DNA of 34,627 bases from Flavobacteriaceae bacterium. GTDB taxonomy: Bacteria > Bacteroidota > Bacteroidia > Flavobacteriales > Flavobacteriaceae. The notes under the pieces are model-generated. The model worked only from the letters and a program-made list of their open reading frames with translations, was not told the origin of the DNA and did not search any database. Of the stretch, positions 8,392-16,640 are shown one piece after another. The DNA is taken from contig JAENXB010000002.1 of assembly GCA_016649785.1 (NCBI GenBank), positions 1 to 34,627 of the forward strand, read 5' to 3'. Every line of letters begins with the position of its first letter. The first letter of the stretch is position 1. The translations under genes were made by a program, and so were the position numbers.

Positions 8392-8724
8392 TTAGTTTTC
8401 TTCTGAAGTCTCCTTGGTATCGCGATAATAAATTTTATCTTCTAACCATTCCTGAATTGCCAAAGAGTGTGGTTTAGGTAATTTTTCGTAATATTTTGAA
8501 ACTTCAATTTGTTCTTTGTTTTCAAAAACCTCATCCAAACTATCGTTGTAAGTGGCAAATTCATCCAGTTTTTCCAAAAGCTCTCTTTTGATTTCGCCAT
8601 TGATCTGGTTTGCCCGCTTCGAGATTATTGATATCGCCTCATAAATATTGCCTGTTGGGGCATCCACCAAATTCTTGTCGATTGTGGTAGTGTTTATCGG
8701 TGCATTGCTCTTTTTCAAATCCAT
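8392..8724 (-). CDS. rpoZ: RNA polymerase omega subunit (Rpb6-like, Bacteroidota form)
   Basis: A small 110-residue protein of the omega/Rpb6 family that helps assemble and stabilise RNA polymerase. The TGNIYEAISIISKRANQIN stretch (about 25-43) is the conserved omega core where beta-prime is held, followed by an acidic helix and a Bacteroidota-type tail ending in EEN. It lies between bamD (12-base gap) and coaBC (four-base gap), a usual order in this phylum. Divergence from proteobacterial omega makes the family call depend partly on this context. Confidence 0.85.
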   Translation of the reverse strand: MDLKKSNAPINTTTIDKNLVDAPTGNIYEAISIISKRANQINGEIKRELLEKLDEFATYNDSLDEVFENKEQIEVSKYYEKLPKPHSLAIQEWLEDKIYYRDTKETSEEN

Positions 8725-8736
8725 AATAGGTAGTAA

Positions 8737-9549
8737 TTAAAAATTTTGTAGTCTAGATTCTAAATCCTTGTTAGAAGTTTGTATCAAATCGTAATAAGCG
8801 CTTCCTTCCGGATAATATTTTTGATAACTGTTGTAATAACCTTTAGCCGTATTCAATCGCTCTGCCATTAACTGCTGGTAGCTGTTGATCGCCAATTGAT
8901 AGGCGGAGTCAAACCTGTAATAAAAAGCAGCTTCCCTGAAGGGAGAACCGGGATACTCATTAACAAAATTGGTAAAGGCCACCATAGCCGATTTATAATT
9001 TTCAGTATGGTGATATTGTTTTGCAATTTCGTAAGCTTTCTTTTCCAGTTTTACCCTTAATTCGGTAGCAAGTTTATTGGCCTCATCCAAAAATTCCCCA
9101 TTTGGATAGGAGTCTATATATTTTTGCAATTCTGACATCGCCTTATCTGTTTCTGTCTGATCCAAATCGTATCTGGGAGACAAAAAATAATAACTTTTAG
9201 CACTTTTAAAAGAAGCTTCCTCTACCTTTTCACTATTGGGATAGGCCGAGGTAAATCGTTCAAATTGATATCCCGCCAGATAATTATCTTTTAACTGATA
9301 ATAAGTATCGGCAAAAAGATAGGTCACTTTCTCTCCCTGAGGTTTCCCACGGTACTGAGGAACAATTTGTTCAAATAACCGAAGTGCTTTTCTATATTTG
9401 GATTTATTGTTTTCTTCCTTAGCTTCATTGTAAAGCTTTTCAGCCATTGTATATTTCGCTCCGGCATCTTCGTTTTTCAATACCTTCTGGTACTCGCCAC
9501 AAGAAACCAACATAAGAAATACGCCCAATAATAATAACCCTTTTTTCAT
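8737..9549 (-). CDS. bamD: Outer membrane assembly lipoprotein BamD
   Basis: A lipoprotein of the BAM complex, which inserts beta-barrel proteins in the outer membrane. With the start at 9549 the signal peptide is MKKGLLLLGVFLMLVSC, with lipobox Cys17. Helical TPR-like repeats fill the rest (SKYRKALRLFEQIVPQYR, then repeated YPNSE/YPNGE/YPGSPF turns). An in-frame ATG at 9564 exists, but it lies five bases past the TACTTTTG promoter box, upstream of or at the transcript start, so 9549 is the better start (270 residues). It is first in the cluster bamD-rpoZ-coaBC-porD. Confidence 0.9.
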   Translation of the reverse strand: MKKGLLLLGVFLMLVSCGEYQKVLKNEDAGAKYTMAEKLYNEAKEENNKSKYRKALRLFEQIVPQYRGKPQGEKVTYLFADTYYQLKDNYLAGYQFERFTSAYPNSEKVEEASFKSAKSYYFLSPRYDLDQTETDKAMSELQKYIDSYPNGEFLDEANKLATELRVKLEKKAYEIAKQYHHTENYKSAMVAFTNFVNEYPGSPFREAAFYYRFDSAYQLAINSYQQLMAERLNTAKGYYNSYQKYYPEGSAYYDLIQTSNKDLESRLQNF

Positions 9550-9568
9550 ACTTTGTAAAAACATCTGG

Positions 9569-9576
9569 CAAAAGTA
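9569..9576 (-). promoter_or_regulatory. -7 promoter box of the bamD cluster
   Basis: The minus strand reads TACTTTTG, a full match. It ends 19 bases before the chosen bamD start and decides against the upstream ATG at 9564. Confidence 0.65.
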
Positions 9577-9639
9577 CTGTTTTCTATTCTATTATAAAAA
9601 CTTTCATTTGGTGCAAAATTAACTTCCAATTCACCAAAA

Positions 9640-10515
9640 TTAAAATTGGCCCATAAAGGCTTCAATTTCCCCAAGTAATTTGTCTGAAGATTTCACCAAA
9701 GGCAAGCGCAAGACATTTTCACAGGCTTTTTTGGAATGGAGCATGGCCTTGATCCCCGCTGGATTTCCTTCAGCAAAAATCAAATCGATGGAGGGCATTA
9801 TTTTATAATGAAGTTTATAGGCTTCCTTAACTTTTCCTTCCAGTCCCAGTTGAACCATTTTGGAAAACTCTGATGGCAATCCCTGTCCAATTACCGAAAT
9901 TACCCCGTGACCTCCCGCCAATATTATCGGCAGGGTAACCATATCATCTCCTGAGATCACTAAAAAGTCTTCAGGTAGAATAGAAATTAGTTTCATGGCT
10001 TGAACAATATCTCCCGCGGCCTCTTTTATTCCAATGATATTCTTAAAATCCTGAGCCAATCTCAGTACAGTCGCAGGCAGGACATTGGAGGCGGTTCTTC
10101 CCGGAACATTGTATATAATTACAGGTTTTTTGGAAGCTTCCGAAATGATTTTATAATGTTGATAAATTCCTTCCTGTGTAGGTTTGCTGTAATATGGAGA
10201 AACCGATAAAATGGCTTCAAAAGCAGATAGGTCTGTAAATTTCAACTCCTCTGCCAATGCGGCTGTATTGTTGCCTCCTATGCCCAAAACCAATGGGATC
10301 TTTCCGTTATTTGCTTTAATCACGGTATTGATAACCAAATCTTTTTCAGATTTTGAAAGCGTGGCACTCTCTCCGGTAGTTCCCAAAACCACCAGATAAT
10401 TTATCCCGTTCGCGACCTGGTCCTTCACCAAATTTGAAAGGGCTTCCACATCTACTGAAAGATCACTTTTAAAAGGGGTTATTAAAGCGACACCGGTTCC
10501 AATTAATTTATTCAT
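9640..10515 (-). CDS. dapA: 4-hydroxy-tetrahydrodipicolinate synthase
   Basis: Condenses pyruvate with aspartate semialdehyde, the branch point to lysine and meso-diaminopimelate for peptidoglycan. It is a TIM-barrel class I aldolase: TTGES (46-50) binds pyruvate, Tyr109 and Tyr135 (YNVPGRT) serve the proton relay, and Lys164 in GIKEAAGD forms the Schiff base. The length of 291 residues is typical. Its start overlaps the end of the DUF6913-like gene by eight bases, so the two are translated as a pair. dapF, the next-but-later enzyme of the same pathway, is at 25.5-26.3 kb. Confidence 0.96.
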   Translation of the reverse strand: MNKLIGTGVALITPFKSDLSVDVEALSNLVKDQVANGINYLVVLGTTGESATLSKSEKDLVINTVIKANNGKIPLVLGIGGNNTAALAEELKFTDLSAFEAILSVSPYYSKPTQEGIYQHYKIISEASKKPVIIYNVPGRTASNVLPATVLRLAQDFKNIIGIKEAAGDIVQAMKLISILPEDFLVISGDDMVTLPIILAGGHGVISVIGQGLPSEFSKMVQLGLEGKVKEAYKLHYKIMPSIDLIFAEGNPAGIKAMLHSKKACENVLRLPLVKSSDKLLGEIEAFMGQF

Positions 10516-11032
10516 CTTGTGATTTTTTAAGCTGTTTTAAATATTTCGACAATTCTTCCGTAAATAATTCTGCATCATTATCGGCCTGAATGATCATATC
10601 AAATAAGGCTACATTTTGCTGATATCTTCCCACCTTGATCCCCGCACGACATTGTGCCGTTAAAAGATGTACAGCGGTATTATCTTCTTCGGCAAAAGTA
10701 ATAAGTAAATCAATACTTTCAGAGGTAAATTTATTCATTCCCTCATTATTTATTTCCGCATCAAAATTTACATTTTTTAAACTATAGATCTCTCCCTCAA
10801 AATTGGATGGTTTTTTCCCATTTCGAATATAAGTCACTACCTTAAAATTGACATCGGAAATATTGAATTGTTTCTTAAGTTGTTCCAGTTGGCTTAAGGC
10901 CTTTCGGTTTTTAAAATCGAAAATGATCCCAATAGATTTAACCGGAATTGAATATGCTTCGGGTTGCCGGTTTTTAACAAGCTGGGCGATCTTTAATTTT
11001 GCCACGGCTAGTTTGATGCCTTTTATGATCAT
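10508..11032 (-). CDS. DUF6913-like protein of unknown function
   Basis: A 174-residue cytoplasmic protein with no signal peptide or membrane segment. It has alternating strands and helices (KSIGIIFDF, NFKVVTYI, IDLLITFAEED) and a conserved-looking AQCRAGIKVGRYQ segment (about 127-139). I recall a Bacteroidota family with this size, this gene order before dapA and a comparable segment, named DUF6913; the assignment is tentative. Overlap with dapA suggests co-expression. No catalytic motif is recognisable. Confidence 0.7.
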   Translation of the reverse strand: MIIKGIKLAVAKLKIAQLVKNRQPEAYSIPVKSIGIIFDFKNRKALSQLEQLKKQFNISDVNFKVVTYIRNGKKPSNFEGEIYSLKNVNFDAEINNEGMNKFTSESIDLLITFAEEDNTAVHLLTAQCRAGIKVGRYQQNVALFDMIIQADNDAELFTEELSKYLKQLKKSQDE

Positions 11033-11550
11033 GGATGCGTTCTAAGATTCGATAAATTTAACAACTGTGTTGATAACGTAATGTCTGAATGTAAAAGTGT
11101 TTCCTGAATTACATTTATCAGCTTTAGTTGAGTTTCCTTTGTAACAAAAAACAAGCCTAAATAGAATGGGCAGGCAAAGCTTATTATGCGTTAGATTCTT
11201 TAACAGATAAAGCTATGAGGCTAATAGCTGATATTCCGGGGAATTTCGCGAAAAATAATTCTTTTTATAAAAGGTGTTTCAATTCAAAAAAAATGTATCC
11301 TATCATTTAATTCGATGCTTTCATCTGGGAAGGATCAATTTTTCCCTGGATAATTAAAATAAAATTGAAGCCAATGGTTTGAGGATCATTGTTGGATAAA
11401 ACCTTGTAGATACGGACGGCTGTCCGTATCTACAAGGTTTTATCCACAGGGATTTCCCTTATCAATAGGAATAAAATGCAGAAAGAAATATTAACGAGAC
11501 AACAACAAAATCCAGTTAGGGATGATCTTATTCCAAAAATCATTTCTTTT
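11033..11550. other. 518-base non-coding gap with palindrome and possible gene relics
   Basis: No gene with a start codon fits here. The stretch holds a 25-bp perfect inverted repeat (11393-11446). Two open stretches on opposite strands lack starts (11161-11310 plus, 11307-11429 minus) and may be decayed genes or chance. One perfect TTATCCACA nonamer overlaps the right arm of the palindrome (11440-11448). I see no tRNA, and no T-rich terminator apart from the palindrome itself. Confidence 0.6.
11393..11446. repeat. 25-bp perfect palindrome, REP-like element or bidirectional terminator
   Basis: The arms at 11393-11417 and 11422-11446 are exact reverse complements with a four-base loop (GGCT). 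The core TTGTAGATACGGAC and its complement recall palindromic elements of the type GTAGAGACG...CGTCTCTAC that I know from many Bacteroidota and cyanobacterial genomes. It lies about 105 bases past the ligA stop and its arms contain TTTT, so it could also end ligA transcription. Confidence 0.7.
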
Positions 11551-13545
11551 CTAATTCAGCATTTCTAAAAATTCATCCTCACTTAAAATTTTGGTGCTGA
11601 GTTGTTCAGCTTTAGCCAGTTTACTGGGGCCCATATTTTCACCGGCAACCAGGTAATTTGTTTTTGAAGAAATGGAACTGGAAACTTTCCCGCCATTATC
11701 CTCGATCAATTTTTTTAAATCGTTTCTGGAAACTTTCGAAAATACTCCTGAGATCACAAATGAATTGCCTTTCAAAATATCTGTATGATCTGCAAAATCC
11801 TCTTTTGGAATTTCCAATTGAACCCCGTAATCCTTCAACCTCTGAATGATTTTTTGATTTTCCTCTGAAGCAAAAAACTCTGTCACACTTTGCGCGATCC
11901 GCTCCCCAATTTCATCAACATTTATCAAAGCTTCTTCTGAAGCTGCCGCCAGGGCATCAATACTTTTATAATGTCTGGCAAGTTTTTTGGCCACGGTTTC
12001 TCCAACATATCGAATCCCTAAACCAAACAACACACGTTCAAAAGGAATTTCCTTCGATTTTTGAATTCCGCTGATCACGTTTTCTGCCGATTTACTCGCC
12101 ATTCGTTCCAAAGGAAGAAGCTGCTCTTTTTTTAATTCATGCAGATCGGCATAATTTACTATTAACCCGGCTTTTACAAGCAGGGTTACCGTTTCACCAC
12201 CCAATCCTTCAATATCCAGTGCTTTTCTGGACACAAAATGCTGGATCCTTCCAACAACCTGCGGCAGACAGCCATAATAATTAGGACAATAATGATGCGC
12301 TTCTCCTTCTTTCCTGACCAGTTCTGTCCCACATTCCGGACAATGGGTAATATATTCTGTTTTTTTAGTTTCCGGGTCGCGCTTTGTAAAATCTACCCTG
12401 ATGATCTTCGGAATTATCTCCCCGCCTTTTTCAACAAATACGGTATCTCCCTCCCGAATATCAAGTTTTTCTATTTGGTCGGCATTGTGAAGGGATGCCC
12501 TTTTGACAATGGTTCCGGCGAGTTGTACAGGCTCCAGATTGGCCACAGGAGTAATCGCGCCGGTACGACCTACCTGATACGTTATTTTAAGCAATTTGGT
12601 AGGTTCCCGCTCGGCCTTGAATTTATAAGCCATTGCCCATCGTGGGGATTTGGCAGTGTATCCCAACTCATCCTGTTGATGTAAATTATTTACCTTTATT
12701 ACAACTCCATCAATTTCATATAATAAATCGTGCCTATGCTGTTCCCAATAGTTCACATAGTTTAAAACCTCCTCAATATTGTTCACCAACTTGGTTTCCT
12801 TTGGCACTCTAAAACCCCAATTTCTGGCATTTTCCAGGTTTTCAAATTGTGTTTTACTATTCAAAGACTCACCCTTGACATTATAAATCAGGCAATCCAA
12901 AGGCCGTTTTGCCACTTCAGCGCTATCCTGTAATTTTAAACTTCCGGCGGCGGTATTTCTTGGATTTGAATAAGGCTCTTCCCCTGCTTCCACCCGTTCT
13001 GCATTCATTTTAACAAAACCTTCATAAGGAAGCACGATTTCCCCGCTAACAACAAATTTTTCAGGAAAATCGCCTTTTAAGTGCAAAGGTACCGTTGGGA
13101 TTGTCTTCACATTGTTCGTGATATCATCGCCTTTTACACCATCTCCACGAGTGACTGCTTTTTGAAATTGACCATTTTCATAACTCAAACTTATTGAAGC
13201 CCCATCATATTTTAACTCGCAAACATATTCCACTTTCCCATCCACCAACTTTTTGATGCGCTTCTCCCAATCTTCCAATTCTTCTTTTGAATAGGAATTG
13301 GCAAGTGAAAACATCGGATAATCATGAACCACGGTTTTAAAATTTTTGGTCACGGTGCCTCCAACCCTTTGTGTGGGGGAATTGGCATCAAAAAATTCCG
13401 GGTGTTTGTTCTCCAACTCCTGTAACTCCTTCAACATCATATCAAACTCATAATCACTTATCACGGGCTTGTCCAACGCGTAATAATTATAGTTATGCTG
13501 ATGGAGCTCCTCTCTAAGCTGTTTAATTCTTTCTTCAATATTCAT
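11551..13545 (-). CDS. ligA: NAD-dependent DNA ligase
   Basis: Seals nicks during replication and repair using NAD. All domains are present in 664 residues: Ia domain with the YxYY region (20-22), the adenylation domain with nucleophile Lys112 in KYDG (112-115), the OB fold (about 320-400), a four-cysteine zinc finger (Cys402, Cys405, Cys420, Cys426), helix-hairpin-helix repeats (about 440-580) and a C-terminal BRCT domain (about 588-664). The ATG start gives the normal N-terminus. It is transcribed towards the palindrome-containing gap. Confidence 0.97.
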   Translation of the reverse strand: MNIEERIKQLREELHQHNYNYYALDKPVISDYEFDMMLKELQELENKHPEFFDANSPTQRVGGTVTKNFKTVVHDYPMFSLANSYSKEELEDWEKRIKKLVDGKVEYVCELKYDGASISLSYENGQFQKAVTRGDGVKGDDITNNVKTIPTVPLHLKGDFPEKFVVSGEIVLPYEGFVKMNAERVEAGEEPYSNPRNTAAGSLKLQDSAEVAKRPLDCLIYNVKGESLNSKTQFENLENARNWGFRVPKETKLVNNIEEVLNYVNYWEQHRHDLLYEIDGVVIKVNNLHQQDELGYTAKSPRWAMAYKFKAEREPTKLLKITYQVGRTGAITPVANLEPVQLAGTIVKRASLHNADQIEKLDIREGDTVFVEKGGEIIPKIIRVDFTKRDPETKKTEYITHCPECGTELVRKEGEAHHYCPNYYGCLPQVVGRIQHFVSRKALDIEGLGGETVTLLVKAGLIVNYADLHELKKEQLLPLERMASKSAENVISGIQKSKEIPFERVLFGLGIRYVGETVAKKLARHYKSIDALAAASEEALINVDEIGERIAQSVTEFFASEENQKIIQRLKDYGVQLEIPKEDFADHTDILKGNSFVISGVFSKVSRNDLKKLIEDNGGKVSSSISSKTNYLVAGENMGPSKLAKAEQLSTKILSEDEFLEMLN

Positions 13546-13601
13546 TCAAACTATGGTTTATATATAAGACATGCAAGGTTTAGGAAACCAGGCTGAAAAA
13601 T

Positions 13602-14279
13602 TTATTTTTTGGCCAATTTAAGGCAATCATTTATAAAATCAAGATCATAATTTGATCCTTTATGGCTGAATTCTATTCTGAAATCTGATGAAAACGCTTC
13701 ATCTCCGGTAGGAAACCAATTTTTTAACTTCTTGTTGATGGTGATAAGTAAACCCTGATGATCACCGATGGCACAGAATTTTCCGAAATTTCCATCGAAA
13801 ATCTCAAGTCCACAATTTTGCTGGAGAAAATTAAATTTTTCCTCGATATTATTTGTTGCCAAACCGATCTCTGCAATTCCCAAAAGACTTTTTCCAGAAA
13901 AAACCTCAGAAAAAGGTTTGTTGAAATTCCCACGGGCGATAAATTCCATGATGTTTTTGTCTTCATCATAAAAATAAACCGATTTTGCATCCCAGGCACT
14001 AAAATCTACGATTTCATCCAGGTCATTTTTTAGAATAGACACGCGTGATTTTAACCATGTTAAGGCAATTCCCGCCTGCTTATCGGGAATATGAATGGCA
14101 ATATGGTAAGGGGTAAAATTATTATCCTGCCGGAATTTTAAAATTGAAAATCCCATCACAATTTCAAAAGATCTTTCCTCCTGATCCCGAATTTCAAGTC
14201 CGAGCAGATCCCTGTAAAAATGTAATTGCTTTCCTATATCAGCGGTTGCTATTTCGAGCTTCTTAATTTTCATATTCAA
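13602..14279 (-). CDS. VOC-superfamily protein with two glyoxalase-like halves
   Basis: A 225-residue protein with two vicinal-oxygen-chelate modules: residues 1-120 (LEIATADIGKQLHFYRDLLGLEI, VYFYDEDKNIMEFI) and 125-225 (IGLATNNIEEKFNFLQQNCGLEIF). Such modules form metal-dependent lyases, dioxygenases or antibiotic-binding proteins. The first half carries a terminal ExxF-type glutamate (NIMEFI) that could bind metal. The reaction is unknown. It is packed four bases after the LOG-family gene. Confidence 0.8.
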   Translation of the reverse strand: MNMKIKKLEIATADIGKQLHFYRDLLGLEIRDQEERSFEIVMGFSILKFRQDNNFTPYHIAIHIPDKQAGIALTWLKSRVSILKNDLDEIVDFSAWDAKSVYFYDEDKNIMEFIARGNFNKPFSEVFSGKSLLGIAEIGLATNNIEEKFNFLQQNCGLEIFDGNFGKFCAIGDHQGLLITINKKLKNWFPTGDEAFSSDFRIEFSHKGSNYDLDFINDCLKLAKK

Positions 14280-14283
14280 ACAT

Positions 14284-14895
14284 TTAAGTCTGATCCTTAT
14301 TCATCCATTTAGGCACAGGAAGAGGTTTGAATTCGAGCATTTTCAGGATAAGATCTTCTATTTTGTCTGACACCAATAACAAATTCATATTTGATTCTTT
14401 CAGCAATCCTTTTTGAAGCATTTTTTGCAATAACTCCAGCAAATCGTCGTAATAATGGTTGCTGTTTAATATGCCGATGGGTTTACGATGCAACCCGAGT
14501 TGTCCCCAGGTCAAAATTTCAAACAATTCTTCCATTGTGCCAAAACCTCCCGGAAGAGCTATAAATCCATCGCTTAAATCGTGCATTTTTAGCTTGCGTT
14601 CATGCATATCCTGGGTAGTGATCAAACTGGTTAAACCCGTGTGAACAACTTCCTTTGATTTAAGGAAATCGGGGATCACGCCGGTGACTTTTCCGTTATT
14701 GTCCAATGCTCCTTTGGCAACCTGACCCATCAGGCCGAGTTTGCTGCCGCCAAAAACCAGTTCAATCTTGTTATTGGCCAAAAATTCACCAACCAAATAA
14801 GCTTCTTCAAAAATTTTGGGATCAATCCCGTCGTTACTGGCACAAAAAACGGCTATGCTTTGTATGTTGTGATCTTGAAATTGCTGTTCCATCAA
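14284..14895 (-). CDS. LOG-family (TIGR00730) nucleoside 5'-monophosphate phosphoribohydrolase
   Basis: A Rossmann-fold protein of 203 residues with the two family signatures: GGSKLGLMG (49-57) and PGGFGTMEE (115-123), which holds the catalytic Arg/Glu neighbourhood. Plant and bacterial members release free cytokinin bases from riboside monophosphates; many bacterial ones act more generally on AMP. Older annotations call the family lysine decarboxylase, which is wrong. It sits in a tight prmC-LOG-VOC row (18- and four-base gaps). Confidence 0.9.
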   Translation of the reverse strand: MMEQQFQDHNIQSIAVFCASNDGIDPKIFEEAYLVGEFLANNKIELVFGGSKLGLMGQVAKGALDNNGKVTGVIPDFLKSKEVVHTGLTSLITTQDMHERKLKMHDLSDGFIALPGGFGTMEELFEILTWGQLGLHRKPIGILNSNHYYDDLLELLQKMLQKGLLKESNMNLLLVSDKIEDLILKMLEFKPLPVPKWMNKDQT

Positions 14896-14913
14896 AATTT
14901 ATCTTTTTAAAAT

Positions 14914-15777
14914 TCAATTATTTGATTTCTTTCTTCCTCTAAGCATCCTGTAATTTCCGAAAATATCCTTTTTTAATCCGGTTTTAAAACCGGGATTTTT
15001 TAAAATTTCTTCAGTCTCGTTTGCCAGATATTGATTGATCTCAAAATATAAATTTCCGTTTTCTTGGAGACCTGCCTGGGCTAATTTCGTTATTTTCCTG
15101 TAAAAGATCAAAGGATCCGTATCTTTTACATAAAGGGCCAGATCTGGCTCATTTTCAAGTACATTTCGATGCATTTCAGCTTTTTCCATTTCCCTCACAT
15201 AAGGCGGATTTGAGACGATAACATCAAATTTTCCGCTTAAGGCTTCCAGATTTAAAATATCAGCCTGCATAAAATTGACGTTTACCTTATTTAAACCGGC
15301 ATTTTCCCTGGCTGTTTTTAAGGCATTTTCTGAAATATCCAAAGTGAAAATTTCTGCATTTGGAAGATTTTTAGCCAGACTTATTGCTATACACCCGCTA
15401 CCGGTGCCAATATCAAGGATTTTTAAATTTGAGGGGGTTTTTGATTCCCTGATATCGTCCAGGATCCATTGTACCAATTCCTCCGTTTCGGGCCGGGGGA
15501 TAAGCACATTTTTATTAACCTTAAATTTTAATCCGAAAAATTCGGTTTCCCCGATGATGTATTGAATGGGTTCATGCAGTATCAACCTGTGGATTGCAGA
15601 TTCAAATTTTTCTTTTTCCTCTAAAGAAAGCTCTTTCCCGGGTTTTAACGCAAAATCCAACCGATTCATTCCCAGATAAGATTCGATTAGAAAATTGAAA
15701 AAAGAATTCACTTCCTGAACTGGATATTCGTCCTTCAGAAGATTCAAAAATTTTAGTTTTAATTGGGATAGTAACAA
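14914..15777 (-). CDS. prmC: Peptide chain release factor N5-glutamine methyltransferase
   Basis: Methylates the GGQ glutamine of release factors RF1/RF2 using S-adenosylmethionine. It has an N-terminal helical domain (1-95) ending in RPETE (95-99), then a Rossmann methyltransferase domain with DIGTGSGCIA (122-131) and the substrate-glutamine motif NPPY (190-193). The length of 287 residues is normal. The start is TTG at 15777: an in-frame stop lies four codons upstream, and the next ATG (residue 37) would remove the helical domain. Likely first gene of the prmC-LOG-VOC unit. Confidence 0.94.
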   Translation of the reverse strand: MLLSQLKLKFLNLLKDEYPVQEVNSFFNFLIESYLGMNRLDFALKPGKELSLEEKEKFESAIHRLILHEPIQYIIGETEFFGLKFKVNKNVLIPRPETEELVQWILDDIRESKTPSNLKILDIGTGSGCIAISLAKNLPNAEIFTLDISENALKTARENAGLNKVNVNFMQADILNLEALSGKFDVIVSNPPYVREMEKAEMHRNVLENEPDLALYVKDTDPLIFYRKITKLAQAGLQENGNLYFEINQYLANETEEILKNPGFKTGLKKDIFGNYRMLRGRKKSNN

Positions 15778-16111
15778 ACTTGATGGTTAGATTTTGTTCT
15801 GCAAGAATATCCAATTTTATCGCAAAGGGCGCAAAGATTATCCGCAAAGGTTTATTTATATGGTTTTGAATCCTGGTCTTGTTTCTTGTCTATTATTTGC
15901 GATTTTTAGCCACGAATGCACGAATATTTTTCCCTTTTTATTATTCCTGGCTCTTGCAACTATTCCCTCATTTTTCTTTTAACTAGCCTGATTAGTATTG
16001 ATTGTTTTTAAACATTATTCCCAAAACTATAAATTTCTATTTCCCGCATATCTCGCAGACAATCATTTGTCTTTCCTCTCTCCTCTTTCCTCTATTTTCT
16101 TTTCTCAATAC
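15778..16111. other. 334-base non-coding gap made largely of short repeats
   Basis: No gene is visible between prmC and the GNAT gene. The gap carries three CGCAAAG units, a GCCACGAATGCACGAAT element and a pyrimidine-rich stretch related to the repeat at 1.6 kb. The right end of that stretch supplies the stop codon of the neighbouring GNAT gene. Confidence 0.6.
15821..15925. repeat. CGCAAAG / CCACGAATGCACGAAT-type intergenic repeats
   Basis: CGCAAAG occurs at 15821-15827, 15830-15836 and 15843-15849, and GCCACGAATGCACGAAT at 15909-15925. From memory, both strings are typical of dispersed intergenic repeats in Flavobacteriaceae. Origin and function unknown. Confidence 0.55.
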
Positions 16112-16134
16112 TCAAATCTCAATACTATCCAGGT
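16076..16134. repeat. Degenerate TATTGAGATTTGA repeat reaching into a gene end
   Basis: On the minus strand this reads AGTATTGAGATTTGAGTATTGAGA followed by purine-rich AGAGGAAAG-type units. It resembles the repeat at 1597-1670 (shared TAGTATTGAGAT). The last codons of the GNAT gene lie within it. Confidence 0.55.
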
Positions 16135-16612
16135 CTTTCAACATCCACATACTACAATTGTAATGTCCGGTATCCCCCATTGGTTTTTCCAAAGATTTAA
16201 ATCCGCTGCGAGCGTAAAGTTTGCGAGCGTTTTCCATATAAGGCAGGGTTTCCAGATAACATTGTTTAAAACCTACGGATTTCGCGTAATTTAAACAGGA
16301 TTGCATCATTTCTGCGCCAATTCCCCTAGCCCGGGCCTCGGGTAAAAAGTACATTTTTTGAAGCTCACAGATGTCGTCTTCGGCTCCGGTTAAAGGAGCT
16401 ATTCCCGCGCTGCCAATGAGTTTCCCGTTTTCTACCACTACGAAATATTTCATTCTGGGATTATCGTAAGTGCCGTGCATATCCTCCAAAGATTTGTCTT
16501 CATAAGCGGTACCAACTTTGGGCACTCCCATTTCAACTAATACATTTCTTATCACCGTTGCAACTCCCTGGTTGTCTTTCGGTTGAATTTCCCGAATCTT
16601 AAATCTGTTCAT
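16112..16612 (-). CDS. GNAT-family N-acetyltransferase
   Basis: A 166-residue acetyl-CoA-dependent acyltransferase. The core shows the KMYFLPEARARGIGAEMMQ stretch (about 87-105), containing the pyrophosphate-binding R-x-x-G-x-G/A motif (RARGIGA), and the C-terminal YARSGFKSL helix-strand. The substrate is unknown. Its 3' end has probably been remodelled: the final DSIEI and stop are encoded by an intergenic repeat. It is divergent from ribD with only 28 bases between the start codons. Confidence 0.88.
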   Translation of the reverse strand: MNRFKIREIQPKDNQGVATVIRNVLVEMGVPKVGTAYEDKSLEDMHGTYDNPRMKYFVVVENGKLIGSAGIAPLTGAEDDICELQKMYFLPEARARGIGAEMMQSCLNYAKSVGFKQCYLETLPYMENARKLYARSGFKSLEKPMGDTGHYNCSMWMLKDLDSIEI

Positions 16613-16628
16613 TCTTGTTAATAAATCT

Positions 16629-16636
16629 TATTTTAG
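16629..16636 (+). promoter_or_regulatory. Probable -7 box directly before ribD
   Basis: TATTTTAG is one mismatch from TAnnTTTG and ends four bases before the ribD GTG, the same geometry as at the histidine kinase. It would give a leaderless ribD mRNA. Confidence 0.4.
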
Positions 16637-16640
16637 CGGT

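Noticed and set aside
9550..9564. Upstream ATG giving a BamD five residues longer
   Set aside because: It lies five bases past the -7 box, too close to the expected transcript start; the shorter form has a normal lipoprotein signal.
11440..11448. Perfect DnaA box TTATCCACA as evidence of an origin
   Set aside because: It is a single copy and part of it belongs to a palindrome arm; not enough for an origin.
12238..12684. 148-codon ORF opposite ligA
   Set aside because: It lies opposite conserved ligA domains; it is open only by codon bias of the real gene.
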